Program-made: the position numbers and the translations under genes
Shown here: positions 22,733 through 34,130 of the stretch, in pieces
How positions within the stretch are numbered: position 1 is the first letter of the stretch
Layout: every line of letters starts with the position of its first letter
Notes under the pieces: model-generated
The model's database searches: none
Told to the model about the DNA's origin: nothing
What the model saw: only the letters and a program-made list of their open reading frames with translations
Origin: Salvator merianae
Taxonomy: Eukaryota; Chordata; Lepidosauria; Squamata; Teiidae
Direction: 5' to 3'
NCBI GenBank assembly: GCA_003586115.2
Contig: QVOM02000029.1
Location: 29,898,929 to 29,962,928, forward strand
Length of the DNA stretch: 64,000 nt

Positions 22733-23280
22733 TTAGTTCCAAAGTGAAACCAGAGTCTCAATGGGAGTTCCAGCCATGTCAACTAGAAGCTTCCCCAGAG
22801 CTGTTAGGAATCCATCATATTCCATATGTCTTCGGTTATGCACCATCGCAGTAAGGGCTTCACCCTTACAGTGAGAAAGTGTCATCATAAACTGAAACTT
22901 CATCAGAAAATGGTCCATCCATGACAATGGACTCACTACAAGTCCACCTATCAATGGAGTTCCACCCTCCAACTCTGTGTCAAAGATCAGGTCAAAAATA
23001 TGTCTTGCAATATGGGATAGGTCCATAACATGTTGGCATGGAGACCATGAACTCCTGAACTAGCCTGCTAGAAGCATCTTTGGCATGGAAACTGAAGTCC
23101 CTAACACCACTATTCTTTTCTCTCAGGTGTCACCACTTTAACCAAATTAAGACACCACAGAAAGTCCATCAAACATCTCCTGAGTAATGTTTATGTTAGC
23201 CTTGCACAGCCAATCTACAAAAATCTCAGAGATGAAGAAAACAATCAGCCTCCTAAAGCTAAAAAATTACTGGACAACTA
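22733..23280 (-). mobile_element. L2-like LINE endonuclease C-terminal fragment
   Basis: Minus-strand frame (22733-23026) reads HIARHIFDLIFD...PLSWMDHFLMKF, matching the end of an APE-type LINE endonuclease (GHTLDL...SDH...V, with the SDH box replaced by WMDH). Upstream in element sense, broken frames continue to about 23280. The enzyme would have nicked target DNA; this copy is truncated. Confidence 0.65.
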
Positions 23281-26200
23281 TTTAAAGATAGACATGCATA
23301 CATGCACACATACCTACTATACATACATAGTAAATCCTTGCTGTACTTATCTATACCACTGAAGAAAGAGAATATATACCACAGAGCCAGTTCCTACTAA
23401 AAGGAATGCTGTGTTGCTCTCCATACTTTGCAGTAATGATCCATGTTGTGGGGACATGAAGAGCACTTCACCATTTTAGTCATCTTTAAAATCCTCATGA
23501 AGGTGTTTTGTGGTGGGAATCTTACATCCAGGAGTAGGAACTCTGTTGCTTTCTATATAACATTGAACTACTTCCATTGACAACATAGGCAGTGACAATG
23601 CAAGATGGGTACTATAATCTAGCAGCATCTCAACATGTAGAGGGCCATATTTTCCCATGCCTGCCATAAACACCTGGGATTAAATCACACTGATGGAGAT
23701 CTCTGAGGAGATATGCCTAGAATATTGTCAGAATGCATGAACAGGTTCTCCCTTTTGACGAAGGGGCACCTACTTGTGATACATAGCATGGATTGATTCT
23801 GGCTGTAGTGGTGAGCAAGCCACGTAACACAGCCAGCTCTAAGGCACTTTCTTAAGCCTCAACAACTTACTCCATGATTTCTTCACCACTTCCTGAGTTT
23901 GGCTGAAACACAGACAACACAATCCTCATTTTCTCCACATTTCTCTTCATTTGTGGTCTGTGTACCTGAGCTGAATTGAGAGAGATGGAACTGTAAGGTT
24001 ATCAGCGGAGGGCTAAGAAAGAGGAGAAAAGATGGAAGGTAGGAAGGAAGGAGCCAGACCCATGTTTGGCTTCTCCTACTTTTTGGTAGGCAGACATGCA
24101 AAGGGGGTTCTTGGAGAGTAATCAGTTATAATTTGCTTGGTACTTTAAACAAACAAGTGATCTCTCAGACTGTTTGCAACATAAACTGGCAACCCTATAC
24201 TGTAAGGGGATAAATTTCAGGTTAACACATTCCCCATTTGAACACTTTGATTGATGTATTACTCAAATCCATAGATAAGTGCCACATTGCAATGTGTCCT
24301 TTGCTTTTTGTGGTGGGTTGTGTAGCTGGAACACACTCATTTATGAAAGCACATCCACAGGTTTAGATTAGGGATGCAGAAAACATTTCAATGGCAAAAT
24401 GTTTCAGCTGACAACAGGTTTTTACAAAAAGAGATTTTTCCAAGGCAAAATGAAAACAACCCTATATCAAGTTCTTTTGTTAAAGCATTTCGAGCACCAT
24501 TTTAGAGCCTTGGTTTTTTGCCCTTTCTGACAGGGCTTTTTTCACATGATTAGTTTGCAATTGACTAATTATCATACTAATCGGTGAAAGTTACTGTGCT
24601 ACTATTGGCTGAGAAAGGAAAGAAGGAGGTGGAACATCAAAATGTATTTAATAGGAGGCAGTGGATTCATATGAAGCTTTGGGGGAAAGTTAAATTAAAA
24701 ACCAAATCATATAAACCATTTCTTGGGGGTAGCAGGTAGCACCTACCATGCTGCACCACTCAATTCAACTTGGTGTCCCTAAGAGTTACCCAAGTTGAGT
24801 TAATGAGACATTTTGAGTCGGTCCATTATTCTCTGCTGCTAAAATGCTCAAAACATTTTTTTCTTCTTTTCCCCCTCAGAATAGCCATTTTGTCCAGTGC
24901 TCTTATGAAACAACTTGTCTATTTGCATTTTGTTCTGAGCTTGGAACAAAATACAAACTGTTTCATGCACACTTCTAGTTCAGATCTTGCACACAGGAAA
25001 GGAATGCACACGACTGACTGATATTCCTGTATTCCACCATGTAATGCACAGGGGTTTCATGCTGCATCATTGTATGAACTGGACTAATTCATCCAGTTCC
25101 AAAACCTTTTGTCCTTACTACACATTTCTTTCTGGTCTGGCATGCAAGTGTTAAGATGCAAATAAAGTATATACATGCTTTCTAATTCCTTAGCTTGTTT
25201 TATCACTCATCAAATATTGTATGTTCTTTATCTTTTCAGGAAGGAATCAATTTGGAGATTTTATGAATAGAGCCCTTCGTAAAGAGAATTCTTCCTATCT
25301 GCCCAAGGTTTCTGTATGAATTGTGAAATGGAGTAAATGAAATGTGAGGCAACTGTGACTAGGTTAATAGTAAATTAGCATTTTTTTATTGGAGTGTGAA
25401 AGGAGGAGCTGAGAAGCATTGTTAATTTTCACTCTCCTTAAAAACTGCTTAGGAAACTAGTCAGTTATCTCCAACTTAACATTTTTCATTGCTGCTTAAT
25501 ATTCAGCCACACTGACTAAAAACCAGCATAGGTTACCATTGTTCATATTAAAGCCAACAGAGCATATTATAGTTACCAAAAACAAAACGTTTTCATCAGG
25601 AATAAAAATAAAATGAAATGAAATGAATTGTTTTTTGGTGCTGAATGTTTGTGTATGCCTGCCATATGTTATACACTACCCAGAACTTAAACAAAGAATT
25701 ACTCAGAAAACATAGATCTAGTGCAGAATAAATCAATGCAATGCAGTAACAATGCATATTCCCAGATATTTCTTCAAATGCTTTAACCAAAGGAATGTTG
25801 ACAAATAGGCTGTGATCAGGCACAGCAAAAAAAAAAAAAAAAAAAAAGGCATTTCTGAGATGTCTTATTGAAGGCTCTGAGGCAGGATTGTTCACACACC
25901 AGTCTGCCCCTCCCCCTCACATGAACATTCTACATTAGAAAAGGTGGAGTAGAGAAGGGTTGGGAACACAAGGGCCACACACTGTCTCTCTGAGGTGCCT
26001 CTGAGGCATCCCTTTTGTTATGTCTGATCACAACCTTAGTGTTTCCATTTTCACACAAAGCAAAAGAAATATACCTTACTCTAACCTTAGTCAGACTTAA
26101 TGGTAACCTGATAGCCAATGTAACAAAACCATCCTGAAGATTCATGCCACCAGCATCCTACTACATTTGGAAATAATAATATTAGGAGGAAAAGTACCAC

Positions 26201-26640
26201 AACCAGTTGACTTCAATAAACAACCAACCAACCTCTGGTGCTAGCTTGGATTAAAAGAGAAAAAAAAAAAAAAACACCAAGCACTTTCAAAATACTTTGA
26301 ACTTTCATCAGGGGCTCTTATCCTTGAGAAGGCTTTCTGTTCTCTGGAATACACAAAAGTGCAGACAAATATCCATCGTTTCCACCAGTGTAGAAGGAGG
26401 TTTGGAAAGACAGTATTGCTAGCCTCTGGTCTTGCTAATGTCACTGCCATTGTGACAAAAAAACACATATTTTGGTAACCCCACTGATGGGCATCAGTGT
26501 TCTCAACTCAAACTCTGGCACAACCTTTCAGTGCGGAGACCGAAAGGATTTCTCCCCAAGGCACATGGTCATACTAGGGAAGGATGGATTGGACAACCAC
26601 CTCATATCCTATTTTGAGGGAGAGGGAACAGACTTGGTAT
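23281..26640. other. No gene recognised
   Basis: Long AT-rich stretch. Contains an A-run at about 25827-25847 and another at 26261-26276, and CA/TA-rich words near 23290-23340, but no repeat ends, splice-bounded frames or structural RNA that I can support. Confidence 0.45.
25827..25847. repeat. Poly(A) run
   Basis: An A-run of about 21 bases. It may be the tail of a retroposed sequence, but I recognise no body upstream of it. Confidence 0.8.
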
Positions 26641-26644
26641 GTAT

Positions 26645-27335
26645 GGACATATTCACACTATAACGTTTTTATCCACTTCAAATCAAATGAAAACTGAGTG
26701 TGCTTCATTTTTGTTCACACAAGTAGCATATAGTGCACACTAAGTGCAAGTATGTTGTATCCTGAGGTTGATGGTTGAAGGCATGGCAAATTGCAATGCA
26801 TCTGCTCTCTGGGAGACACACACTTTTTGTTGTCTTTCCTGCTTTGAGACTGGGGAGACAGAGAAAAGCATGTGTGAGGAAGCTGGGAAAATGGATTCAT
26901 TTCTCAAAGGAGGGGGGAAAGGGAGATAGTGTTTGCTCATATATAACCTGTCTCTCACCAAATGCCCAACCCTTCAGATTTCTTTTTTTTTAATTAACCA
27001 ATTTTTCTTAATATAATTATATTACAAATATTTATATTATGTCTGCACTTTTGCCTACAGTTACTCCCTCCCCTCCCAGATCCCTTCCAGAGATTCTAGG
27101 GGTTTTCCCTTTTGTTGTCTTCTATACATCCATCCATTTTTGTACAAATTCTTTTTCTGGTGTCTCTATGTATCTACTCCTCATTCTCATTCAAACACAA
27201 CAAACAGAAGGAGAGAAGCAGCAGGTGAGAGGGTACTGGCAGGTGAATGGGTACCTGCCACACTGCAGGCAAGTGAGTGGGTGCAGGCCTCACCACCAGC
27301 AGGTACTGGCTCCCTTTGGTGATAGATGAGTATAT
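26645..27335 (+). repeat. Unclassified repeat U1, copy 1 (about 700 bp)
   Basis: Shares ordered blocks with 30005-30720: GTGTGCTTCATTT, AAGTAGCA, CATAGTGCAC-like words, GAAGCTGGGAAAATGGATTC followed by ATTTCTCAAAGG, CTCCTCATTCTCATTCAAAC, and a right part made of GGTGAGTGGG-type words. No open frame is shared by both copies, so it appears noncoding. Class unknown. Confidence 0.65.
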
Positions 27336-27469
27336 GCAAATGGGTGCTGGCAAGCAAGCAAGCACTGCCATGCCAGCCAAGGCTTCAAGAGGCTAAGTAG
27401 GCACTGATGGGTGAGTGAGCACAGGGCCCATAACAACCAGGGTTACCAGGCTCTTGTTATCTGCATTCC

Positions 27470-27790
27470 TGTTAACCACCAAGAAGAATGAACACTGGCT
27501 CAGTGAAAAAGGCAAGCAGACAGGGCTGAGATTGTGACTGTGCCTGTGACATAGACAAAGGCCCTTTCTGCACTGGGCCTTATTCGAGATTATATCTCAG
27601 AAAAGGGACCTGCTGTCTGCATGCTAGTACAACCTAAGCCAGGCCCCAGGTAGGGTCTACTGGAGTCTGCACTAGCATGCAGACAGCAGGTCCCTATTCT
27701 GGGATATAATCCAGAATAAGACATAGTGCAGAAAGGGCTAAAGATGGCAGCACAGTGGCTATAGAGTTGACAGAGGCAGAACTGTATCCA
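27470..27790 (+). repeat. Unclassified repeat U2, copy 2, split by a MITE
   Basis: The left part (GTTAACCACCAAG ... GACATAGACAAA) and right part (AAAGATGGCAGCACAGTGG) correspond to one continuous stretch at 35765-35880. The interruption is exactly the family-B MITE plus a 3-bp duplication. Confidence 0.75.
27560..27739. mobile_element. Family-B MITE, copy 2 (180 bp)
   Basis: Ends GGCCCTTTCTGCACTGG and TAGTGCAGAAAGGGCT, palindromic interior, AAA on both flanks (27557-27559 and 27740-27742). The U2 copy at 35765-35880 is the matching empty site (ACAGACAAAGATGGCAG), which shows directly that three bases were duplicated. Confidence 0.9.
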
Positions 27791-30004
27791 GAAGTGTATC
27801 AAGGATATTGTACACAACCCACACAAAGCTTATTTAAAATTTGTGATACTTTGCTCAACGTGACCACCACGAACCATTTGTACAAACAGGATGAAAGCAG
27901 CACATACAAAGTTTGCCCCCAAACCAAACTGTGATGTGATCCTGGGGGTAACTCAGGTCACACTCTTAAATAATTTGGAGTCAAGGCCAAAAATTTCTGG
28001 TTTGGATCTTTAGCTCTGACTGAATTTGCGTCTTGGTTGTTTTAACTTTTGGCCAAAAATATTCCCCCACCAATTTATGCAATTTGAACCATATAATGAG
28101 ATACTTTTTGCCCCCTTGAAAATGTGCTCTAGCATGAAGTTCAGTGGAACTTAGAAACTAAAGAACTAAAGAAATTTACATGGGATTCCACTCAGAACTC
28201 AAGTACAAAAGGAGAGCTTGCCTACACTCTTAAGAGAAAAGTTTTTCTGTGAAGAAGGTCCATATATCCCACAACAAAAAAGGAGCCTCAAGCCAAAATA
28301 CCTTATTTTGCACCTGGCCAGAGCAAAAGCCCCAGATGGAAATTGTGATAGTCATGCAACCTGTAACCAAGACTTCCACACCACACCCTATACATCCCCT
28401 TAAAACATTTATTAAAATGTAATTTGAGAGCTCTGCATATATATAATAAGCCCAGAGACACCACATTACCTCATTCCTTTTTCTTTAAGATGAAAGCATA
28501 TGTGTAAATTGCAACACATCTTTAGTAGTTATGCCATTTTTTTCAGAATTTCCTTAGGTGCTTCCTCTCTCACCTGGTACCAAGTCTCCTTTATACTCAT
28601 CCACCTACCTCGACACAGACATTCTCTAGGAAAGGTTTGTTAGAACTATTTTTCATGTGCAACACCTGGAGCTACAATTTCAAGTATTCAGTGTTTAGTG
28701 AATAATACTGATTAGAATTTTTATACTGCATAACTACAGATGTCTTAATGCAGTGAACAACATGAAAAAACAATGAAGAATAAAAACCATAAATATATTT
28801 TAACCATGTACAGGACAGAGCTTAAAAGTGAGAGAATAATATAAAATCAAAAACAAAAATAAGACTGTGTTCTAATTCCAGCAAGATCTGCATGGTGCTG
28901 TTACAGCACCATTACTGCATCTCAGGGACCCAGGGTCAACTTGACCCTACTCCCTCTCAACACAGCTGGTGCACTGGATGAGTGGATGTTTGCATAGACC
29001 CACACACAGCTAGCTGCCATCACACCCTTAAGTTGTCTTTAGAGTGATATAAAGGGAGTACAGGAGTAAGTGCTCAGGGGGCTTATTCCCAGTCTTTGGG
29101 GATCCCTGTCACCATCGCACCATCACCACTCATGGGGACCTACCTGTTCTGCTGTCCAAAGTGCCTACAGGTGGTCCTCTGCATTTCAGACACAGGAAAT
29201 GACCTAGTCCTGAAAATTCCCCAGCTGTGATGTTTATGCAGCCAGAAGATGGTGACTGACATGCCCATAGCACTCTGCTGCTTCCAACAGTGCTACACAT
29301 GTAGTTCTTATTTTTTTTTTGTATTTTCCAGGCCTGCTCTTGTTAGAGCAGTGCTGGAAGGCCTCCATGAAGATCCTGGCTGTATTTGCACTGACACCCA
29401 TTATCCCAGATGCAGGGCAGGCTCCCCCATCATGGGATTAGCAACCTTTCCCAAGCTGAGATGGGTTGCTTCTGCATGGGACAAGGCCTTCCATATTGGG
29501 ATAGCCTGTCCCACACCAGCCTCCACACCAGCTTCAAACCTGCACCAGCTTTGGGACTGGCACTGCGGCCTTTGAAAGCTCTAAAGGCCAAGAACAAAAG
29601 TTCCTGGCTTTCAGAGCTCCTGAGCAGGCATTTGGGCAGTGCGCCCAATTGCACCACCAAAAAGGGTCTCCTGTGGTATACCAGATCACAGAAGCATGAC
29701 ATCTGTCACCTCCATGGTCTGGTATACTACCTTTATCACACCAGTAGCCCTCAGTGTTGAGGCCTACCAGTAAACTGGGCTAGGGTTCCACTTTGGGCTC
29801 CCTAGCCCAGTCTACACTCCATTTTCTGCAGACAGAGGATGTTAGGAGGGGGCAGATCCTTTCTTTACCCACACTAGTATGTGGAAGGGAGATCTCTAGA
29901 CCCTTTTATCATGGGACAATGTCCCATGTGGAAAGCCCCCGTTTCTGATGTTATAATGCTATTATAAATGGTTCCTATGTACTTCCATTTCGCAAGTGTT
30001 AAAA
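27791..30004. other. No gene recognised
   Basis: AT-rich sequence. Around 29370-29935 there are inverted words near GGGACA/TGTCCC and a GC-richer stretch that could be another MITE, but I could not define its ends or a target duplication. Confidence 0.4.
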
Positions 30005-30720
30005 AAGTGCATGTTCACATCAGAAATGTGAAATTTATCCATTTCATATTAAATGAAGACTTAGTGTGCTTCATTTCCATTTACATAAGTAGCACATAGT
30101 GCACAATATTTGCATCACAATACTCTTGTTTTCCATACTGAGGCTGGTGAGGGTAGTCGATCCCATCCCCACCCACCACTCTCAGGTCCTGCATTGACTG
30201 CAAGTTGACAGAATTACCTATTAGCCAATCTTCAGGCAGTTTTTTTTTTTTTAAGATTTAGCTTTCATTTGCACTGAAAAACAGAGGGTATTCTTATTTC
30301 ATGTAATTGCTACATAGAAAGCATAGCAAGCTGTAATGCACTTCCTCTCATTGCTTCCTCCTCCAGCACAAAGCCTTAGATTCTTTTCTACTTTCTCTTG
30401 GGTTTTTGTTGACTCTCTTGATTTATTTGGGATGAGAGAGAGAGAACAAAGTATATGTGAAGAAGCTGGGAAGATGGATTCATTTCTCAAAGGGAGGGAG
30501 GTGAGATCTGAGCACCCACCCAACTCCCAACCTCTTCAGATGTTCTCAATGCATTTTCCCACTCCTCATCCTCATTCAAACATAACACACCAAGGGAAAA
30601 AAGCAGCAAACAAGAGGCTGCTGGTGGGTGAGTGGGCACCTGCCCCTCTGCCAGTCAGTGATGGGTTATGGCCTCTGCTGCTGCCAGGTGAGAGGCCACT
30701 GCTAGGTAATTGGGCACCAG
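30005..30720 (+). repeat. Unclassified repeat U1, copy 2 (about 700 bp)
   Basis: Same orientation as the copy at 26645 and 3.4 kb away. Shares TAGTGTGCTTCATTT, AAGTAGCACATAGTGCAC, AGAAGCTGGGAAGATGGATT, CATTTCTCAAAGG, CTCCTCATCCTCATTCAAAC and the GGTGGGTGAGTGGGCACCTG part. It differs by insertions, including a stretch near 30150-30330. Confidence 0.65.
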
Positions 30721-31639
30721 CCTGTTATCAAATGTGCCCTGATACTCTTTACATGTGCAGAAGTCTCTGACCTTTTTAAGACATTGGGCTTGGTCTGACA
30801 GACAAGCAACTGGCAATTGATCCTTAGCAGAGGAAAGAATAACTAACCAGGTTCTTAAATAATGCTGCATTTATTAAAAGTAAAATTAGAACAATTCAAG
30901 AGTTAATTTAAAACAGCTTTAAATCGTATAGAGACAAAGTTTCAGCACAAAGTTTCAACCAGTTTAGTTAAGTTACTTCTTAGCAATCATTGAGACAAAA
31001 TAACTAGGGTATCTAAGTTAATCAGAAAAAGTTTAAGGGAAAAAAACCCACTTGAAATAAGTGTGTGAAACAGTATTACAATACAAAGATAAGCCCTGCT
31101 TTTAAAAAGTAACTTGAACTTCCCTTAATCAAGCCTATTAGTCAAGCCTACAAACCCACCTTCTATTCTACAGAGAAATCTTCAAATATTCATATTTACC
31201 TGTTCAGAAGACTTGTAAAATGAACAAAGCAGCCAGAGTGTAGAAGCCCCATAAGTCTCATTGAGTAGCAAGGGGGGAGAAGACATTCCAGAGAACTCTT
31301 TCACACACTTCCTCTTCCTTTTACACTTTAAAATCTACTTGTGTATGTGCTTCTAGTCCAGTCTCAGTTCAATCGTCAAGTGTCTACTTCATTTACTCCA
31401 GGAGAACCAAATAAAAGGTGCTAATTAAAATTAAAACTTTGCTTACTGTTTACTTTTAATAACACACACCTCTGAATCTTGTTTTATTTACAATGTAGAC
31501 TGCATTTATGGGGAATAACGTAAAGCCAGCTGATATACAAAAGGGATGATTTAATGGACAGTTCCAGGAATCATGTCTGCTTGTGTATTTCAAGTAGGTT
31601 AATTAGTTTCTCTAGGGCCTAAGGTCAAAAACTCCATAG
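30721..31639. other. No gene recognised
   Basis: AT-rich DNA with possible degenerate LTR-type sequence (AATAAAAGG near 31410) but no ends that can be defined. Confidence 0.4.
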
Positions 31640-32105
31640 TTTTTGTAATGGTCCCATAATGGATTATTGTAATGCACTTTACATGGGACTGACCTTGAAG
31701 ATGGTTCAGAAGCTGTAAGTGGTGCAGAATGCAACAGCAGGACTGCTGACTGAACAGCTAGTGAAATGCATATCATGATAGCCTTAAAAGAGCTGCACTA
31801 GTTACCAATTCGCTACTAAGCTCAATCCAAGGTTAACCTTAACCTATAAGGCACTATATGACTTGGGCCCCAAGTACCTAAAGGAATGCCTTTTCCCATA
31901 ACAACCTGCCCATGGCTTAAAATCTGCAGATGAGGTGTTGTACTACTGCCTTCCGTAGCTAGAGGGGTGGCCACCCAGGATAGGGCCTTGTCAGTAGTAG
32001 GCCCCTGACTATGGAACAGTCTCCCCTCTGAGGTGTGTTAGGTATCTTCACTTTACATCTTTAGGGGTGCAGTGAAGACTCAGGGAAAGGCACCTCAGGG
32101 ATCCC
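31640..32105 (+). mobile_element. L2-like LINE ORF2 C-terminal fragment
   Basis: Broken plus-strand frames correspond to the conserved series DYCNALY, VQNAT, ELHWLP-like, LTYKALYDLGPKYLKECL and WNSLPSEV-like, the C-terminal part of ORF2 after the RT. Stops occur throughout, so it is not functional. Confidence 0.7.
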
Positions 32106-32109
32106 CTTC

Positions 32110-32300
32110 TGCTGTGGTAATTCATTCATTCATATTTCTATCCTGCCCTATACCCAAAGATCTCAGGGCAGATTACAATAAAATGAACATAAAAAACAGA
32201 TAAAATAACTAAAACAATGACAGTGCTTGCATTGGGGGGAGCATGTTGTTCCCTCAATCAAAGGTCAGGGTAAAGAGGTGCAACTCTCTTAGGTTATGGA
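32110..32300 (-). mobile_element. L2-like LINE 3' end, opposite orientation
   Basis: ATTCATTCATTC, then TATCCTGCCCTATACCCAAAG and TGTTGTTCCCTCAATCAAAGGTCAGGGTAAAGAGGTGCAACT; the same series occurs at 52600-52765. It lies head-on against the plus-strand fragment ending near 32105. Confidence 0.65.
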
Positions 32301-32780
32301 AAAGTGAAAATTTCCACTTTTCTGTGCCACACCCTCTTTCAGAGTATTAAACTGAAGCCAGCTGAAAGAGAAGACTCCGGTGAGGTAATGTGGTCTGTAC
32401 AAGATACTTGCCCTGTGACGGTAAGCGGAAGTCTTCTTTCACAAGAAAGTGAGAATGCAACAAAAAGCACACCACTATGTCAAACCTTGCGCAATGAATG
32501 TTTCTGTGGAATTTTGAATGTGCTTCTGTCTGAAAAGACACATTAAAACGATTTACTTCTGCTCCTTGTTTGAGTCAATTTTCACTGCTAAGTCTGGAGA
32601 AATCCAAAACATCCCTCAGAATGTGCATGGGTATTTTAATCCAAATACAGGGAAGATCTGCACGCAGCAATTGTCACATGATTTTAGAAATCTAAGCGTT
32701 GTGCGGAAACAACAACGATCAACAGTCCAACCACACAAAAAAGAAAAAGTGTTTAAACTTTAGCGAGATGCTTTGTTTAG

Positions 32781-32806
32781 GAACTCTGGGAATTGTAGTT
32801 TGGGAA
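32781..32806 (-). promoter_or_regulatory. Possible ZNF143-type site
   Basis: The minus strand reads AACTACAATTCCCAGAGTT, close to the known ZNF143/SBS core ACTACAATTCCCAG. It lies about 0.5 kb upstream of the CpG island. Repeats in vertebrate genomes can also carry this word, so a promoter role is inference. Confidence 0.35.
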
Positions 32807-33289
32807 TGATGCTAATAATTGTAGCTGAGTGGGCCGTGCGCGGGATACGTTTTCTTATTGCCATTCTATTTGTGCTGTAGTTAATAACCTGGTATACTTC
32901 AAAGTGACTCCTGACTACTGGCGTGTTTAACGAAACCTTTTCTCACCCTTACGAATCACCCGCACGGCAAAGGATCACGAAAACATGCCTATATGCGCAG
33001 CATGATCCCAACTTGCTTCACGGAAAGCAACATAGTTAGAGAGGATTAAGCCCTGTCGTTGCTTGCAGCCGGATTTCGACTACAAGTACTTCGGCCAAAA
33101 TAATCCGGGCTAAGGAAAGGAAAACGAGAACTTTGGGGTACTTCCCTAGAAGGGGCTTGCGTTACTCTTTAAGAAACCCATCGCATTTCTTTAAGAACAA
33201 AATAATGGCATAGAATCCAATAAAATCTCCTCCTCTCATATTCTCCCCTTGGAGTAAACTTGTTTTTTAAAGGAATTGTTCCAAAGATT

Positions 33290-34130
33290 CCCTCAGAGCG
33301 GCTACCAGACTCCTCTATCTCGCCTCAGGACGGACGACACGAAGGGGTCTCAGTGCGAGGCGCACACCGTCCGCCGGAGCGTCTCCTCCTCCTCCGCCTT
33401 CCTTCTCCGTGCGGAAGGCTGGGTCTGTCCCTCATCATCGTCTCCCCGCCCAGGGAAGAAGAGTAAGCCGCTTTCTGTGTGCGCCTGAAAGGAATAGAGG
33501 CCGACCCGGCTTCGTAATGCGCAGCTGCACCGGCGGCGGAGAGCCCCTCCTGCCCGCCGGAGGAGACTGCTGCTGCTGCTGCCTAAGACGGGAGAGGAGG
33601 CCCGAGGCCGGCTCTGGCGGCGGCATTAGCAGCTCATGGCTCCCGGCACGGCGGCTGGCTGAGGAAAAAGCGACGGAGCGACGACTGACCGCCTGCTTCC
33701 GCTCGTCTGCGGGGGGGAGGGAGGTTGGCCGCCCGCCGGCCGGCTGCGGCGTCTCCCCCAGCTGAGGCGACGCCTGGGCCCTCCTGCTCCCGGAGCTCTT
33801 GCCGGCCGGGGCGGTCTCGGCGGCGTCGGCTCCAGTTCCCGCAGACCAGACCAGCAGTCCTCTTTCTTCCTGCCTCCGCCTCCTCGTCTTTCCCCCCTGT
33901 GTGGCGGTGTTATGGCCCCTTGTTGGAGCACGGAAAGGTCCCTTGCTTGGAGGTCAGCGCAGCTCCTGCTCCTCGTCGCCTCATGTTGGGGTAGGTACCA
34001 TTCCGGGTGGGAGGGGGCGCCCCAACAGCATCCGAGCTCCATTTTCCCCTTGGCTCCCTTTGTCCCCGGGCTTGCCTTGTATAGTATGCCTGGGAGCCGG
34101 CGTGAGACAAAGCGGTGTTCGCTGGGCCGC
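33290..34130 (+). promoter_or_regulatory. CpG island promoter of the plus-strand gene
   Basis: By eye this is by far the most CpG-rich unique stretch, in sharp contrast to the AT-rich flanks, with runs such as GGCGGCGG and a GC-box-like GGGGCGG near 33808. It covers the predicted first coding exon and no TATA box is evident, as is usual for broadly expressed genes. The start of transcription cannot be fixed by eye. An in-frame-stopped upstream ORF (ATG at 33635, eight codons) would lie in the leader if transcription starts before it. Confidence 0.8.
33912..33990 (+). CDS. Exon 1 of an unrecognised gene; signal peptide
   Basis: The ATG at 33912 has G at -3 and G at +4, a good initiation context. 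The reading frame gives MAPCWSTERSLAW, then arginine and a hydrophobic core AQLLLLVASCWG, a typical signal peptide with polar n-region and cleavage expected near its end. A donor GTAGGT follows at 33991, leaving phase 1. The alternative donor at 33995 would put exon 2 out of this frame. The exon sits in the CpG island, which supports it as the real first coding exon. The product should enter the secretory pathway and be secreted or membrane-bound. With only two short exons visible I do not recognise the gene. Without a transcript, the pairing with exon 2 is inference, though the frames agree. Confidence 0.65.

Noticed and set aside
27560..27739. A long hairpin as a microRNA or CRISPR-like repeat
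   Set aside because: It is a MITE: repeated elsewhere in the window, with an empty site and a 3-bp target duplication.
29370..29940. Another long MITE with GGGACA/TGTCCC inverted words
   Set aside because: I could not find matching ends or a target duplication, and no second copy in the window.
33409..34042. Long open frames on both strands of the CpG island (118 and 138 residues)
   Set aside because: They come from low stop-codon frequency in GC-rich sequence and have low-complexity composition. Only the frame at 33912 has a signal peptide and an adjacent donor that joins a downstream exon in frame.
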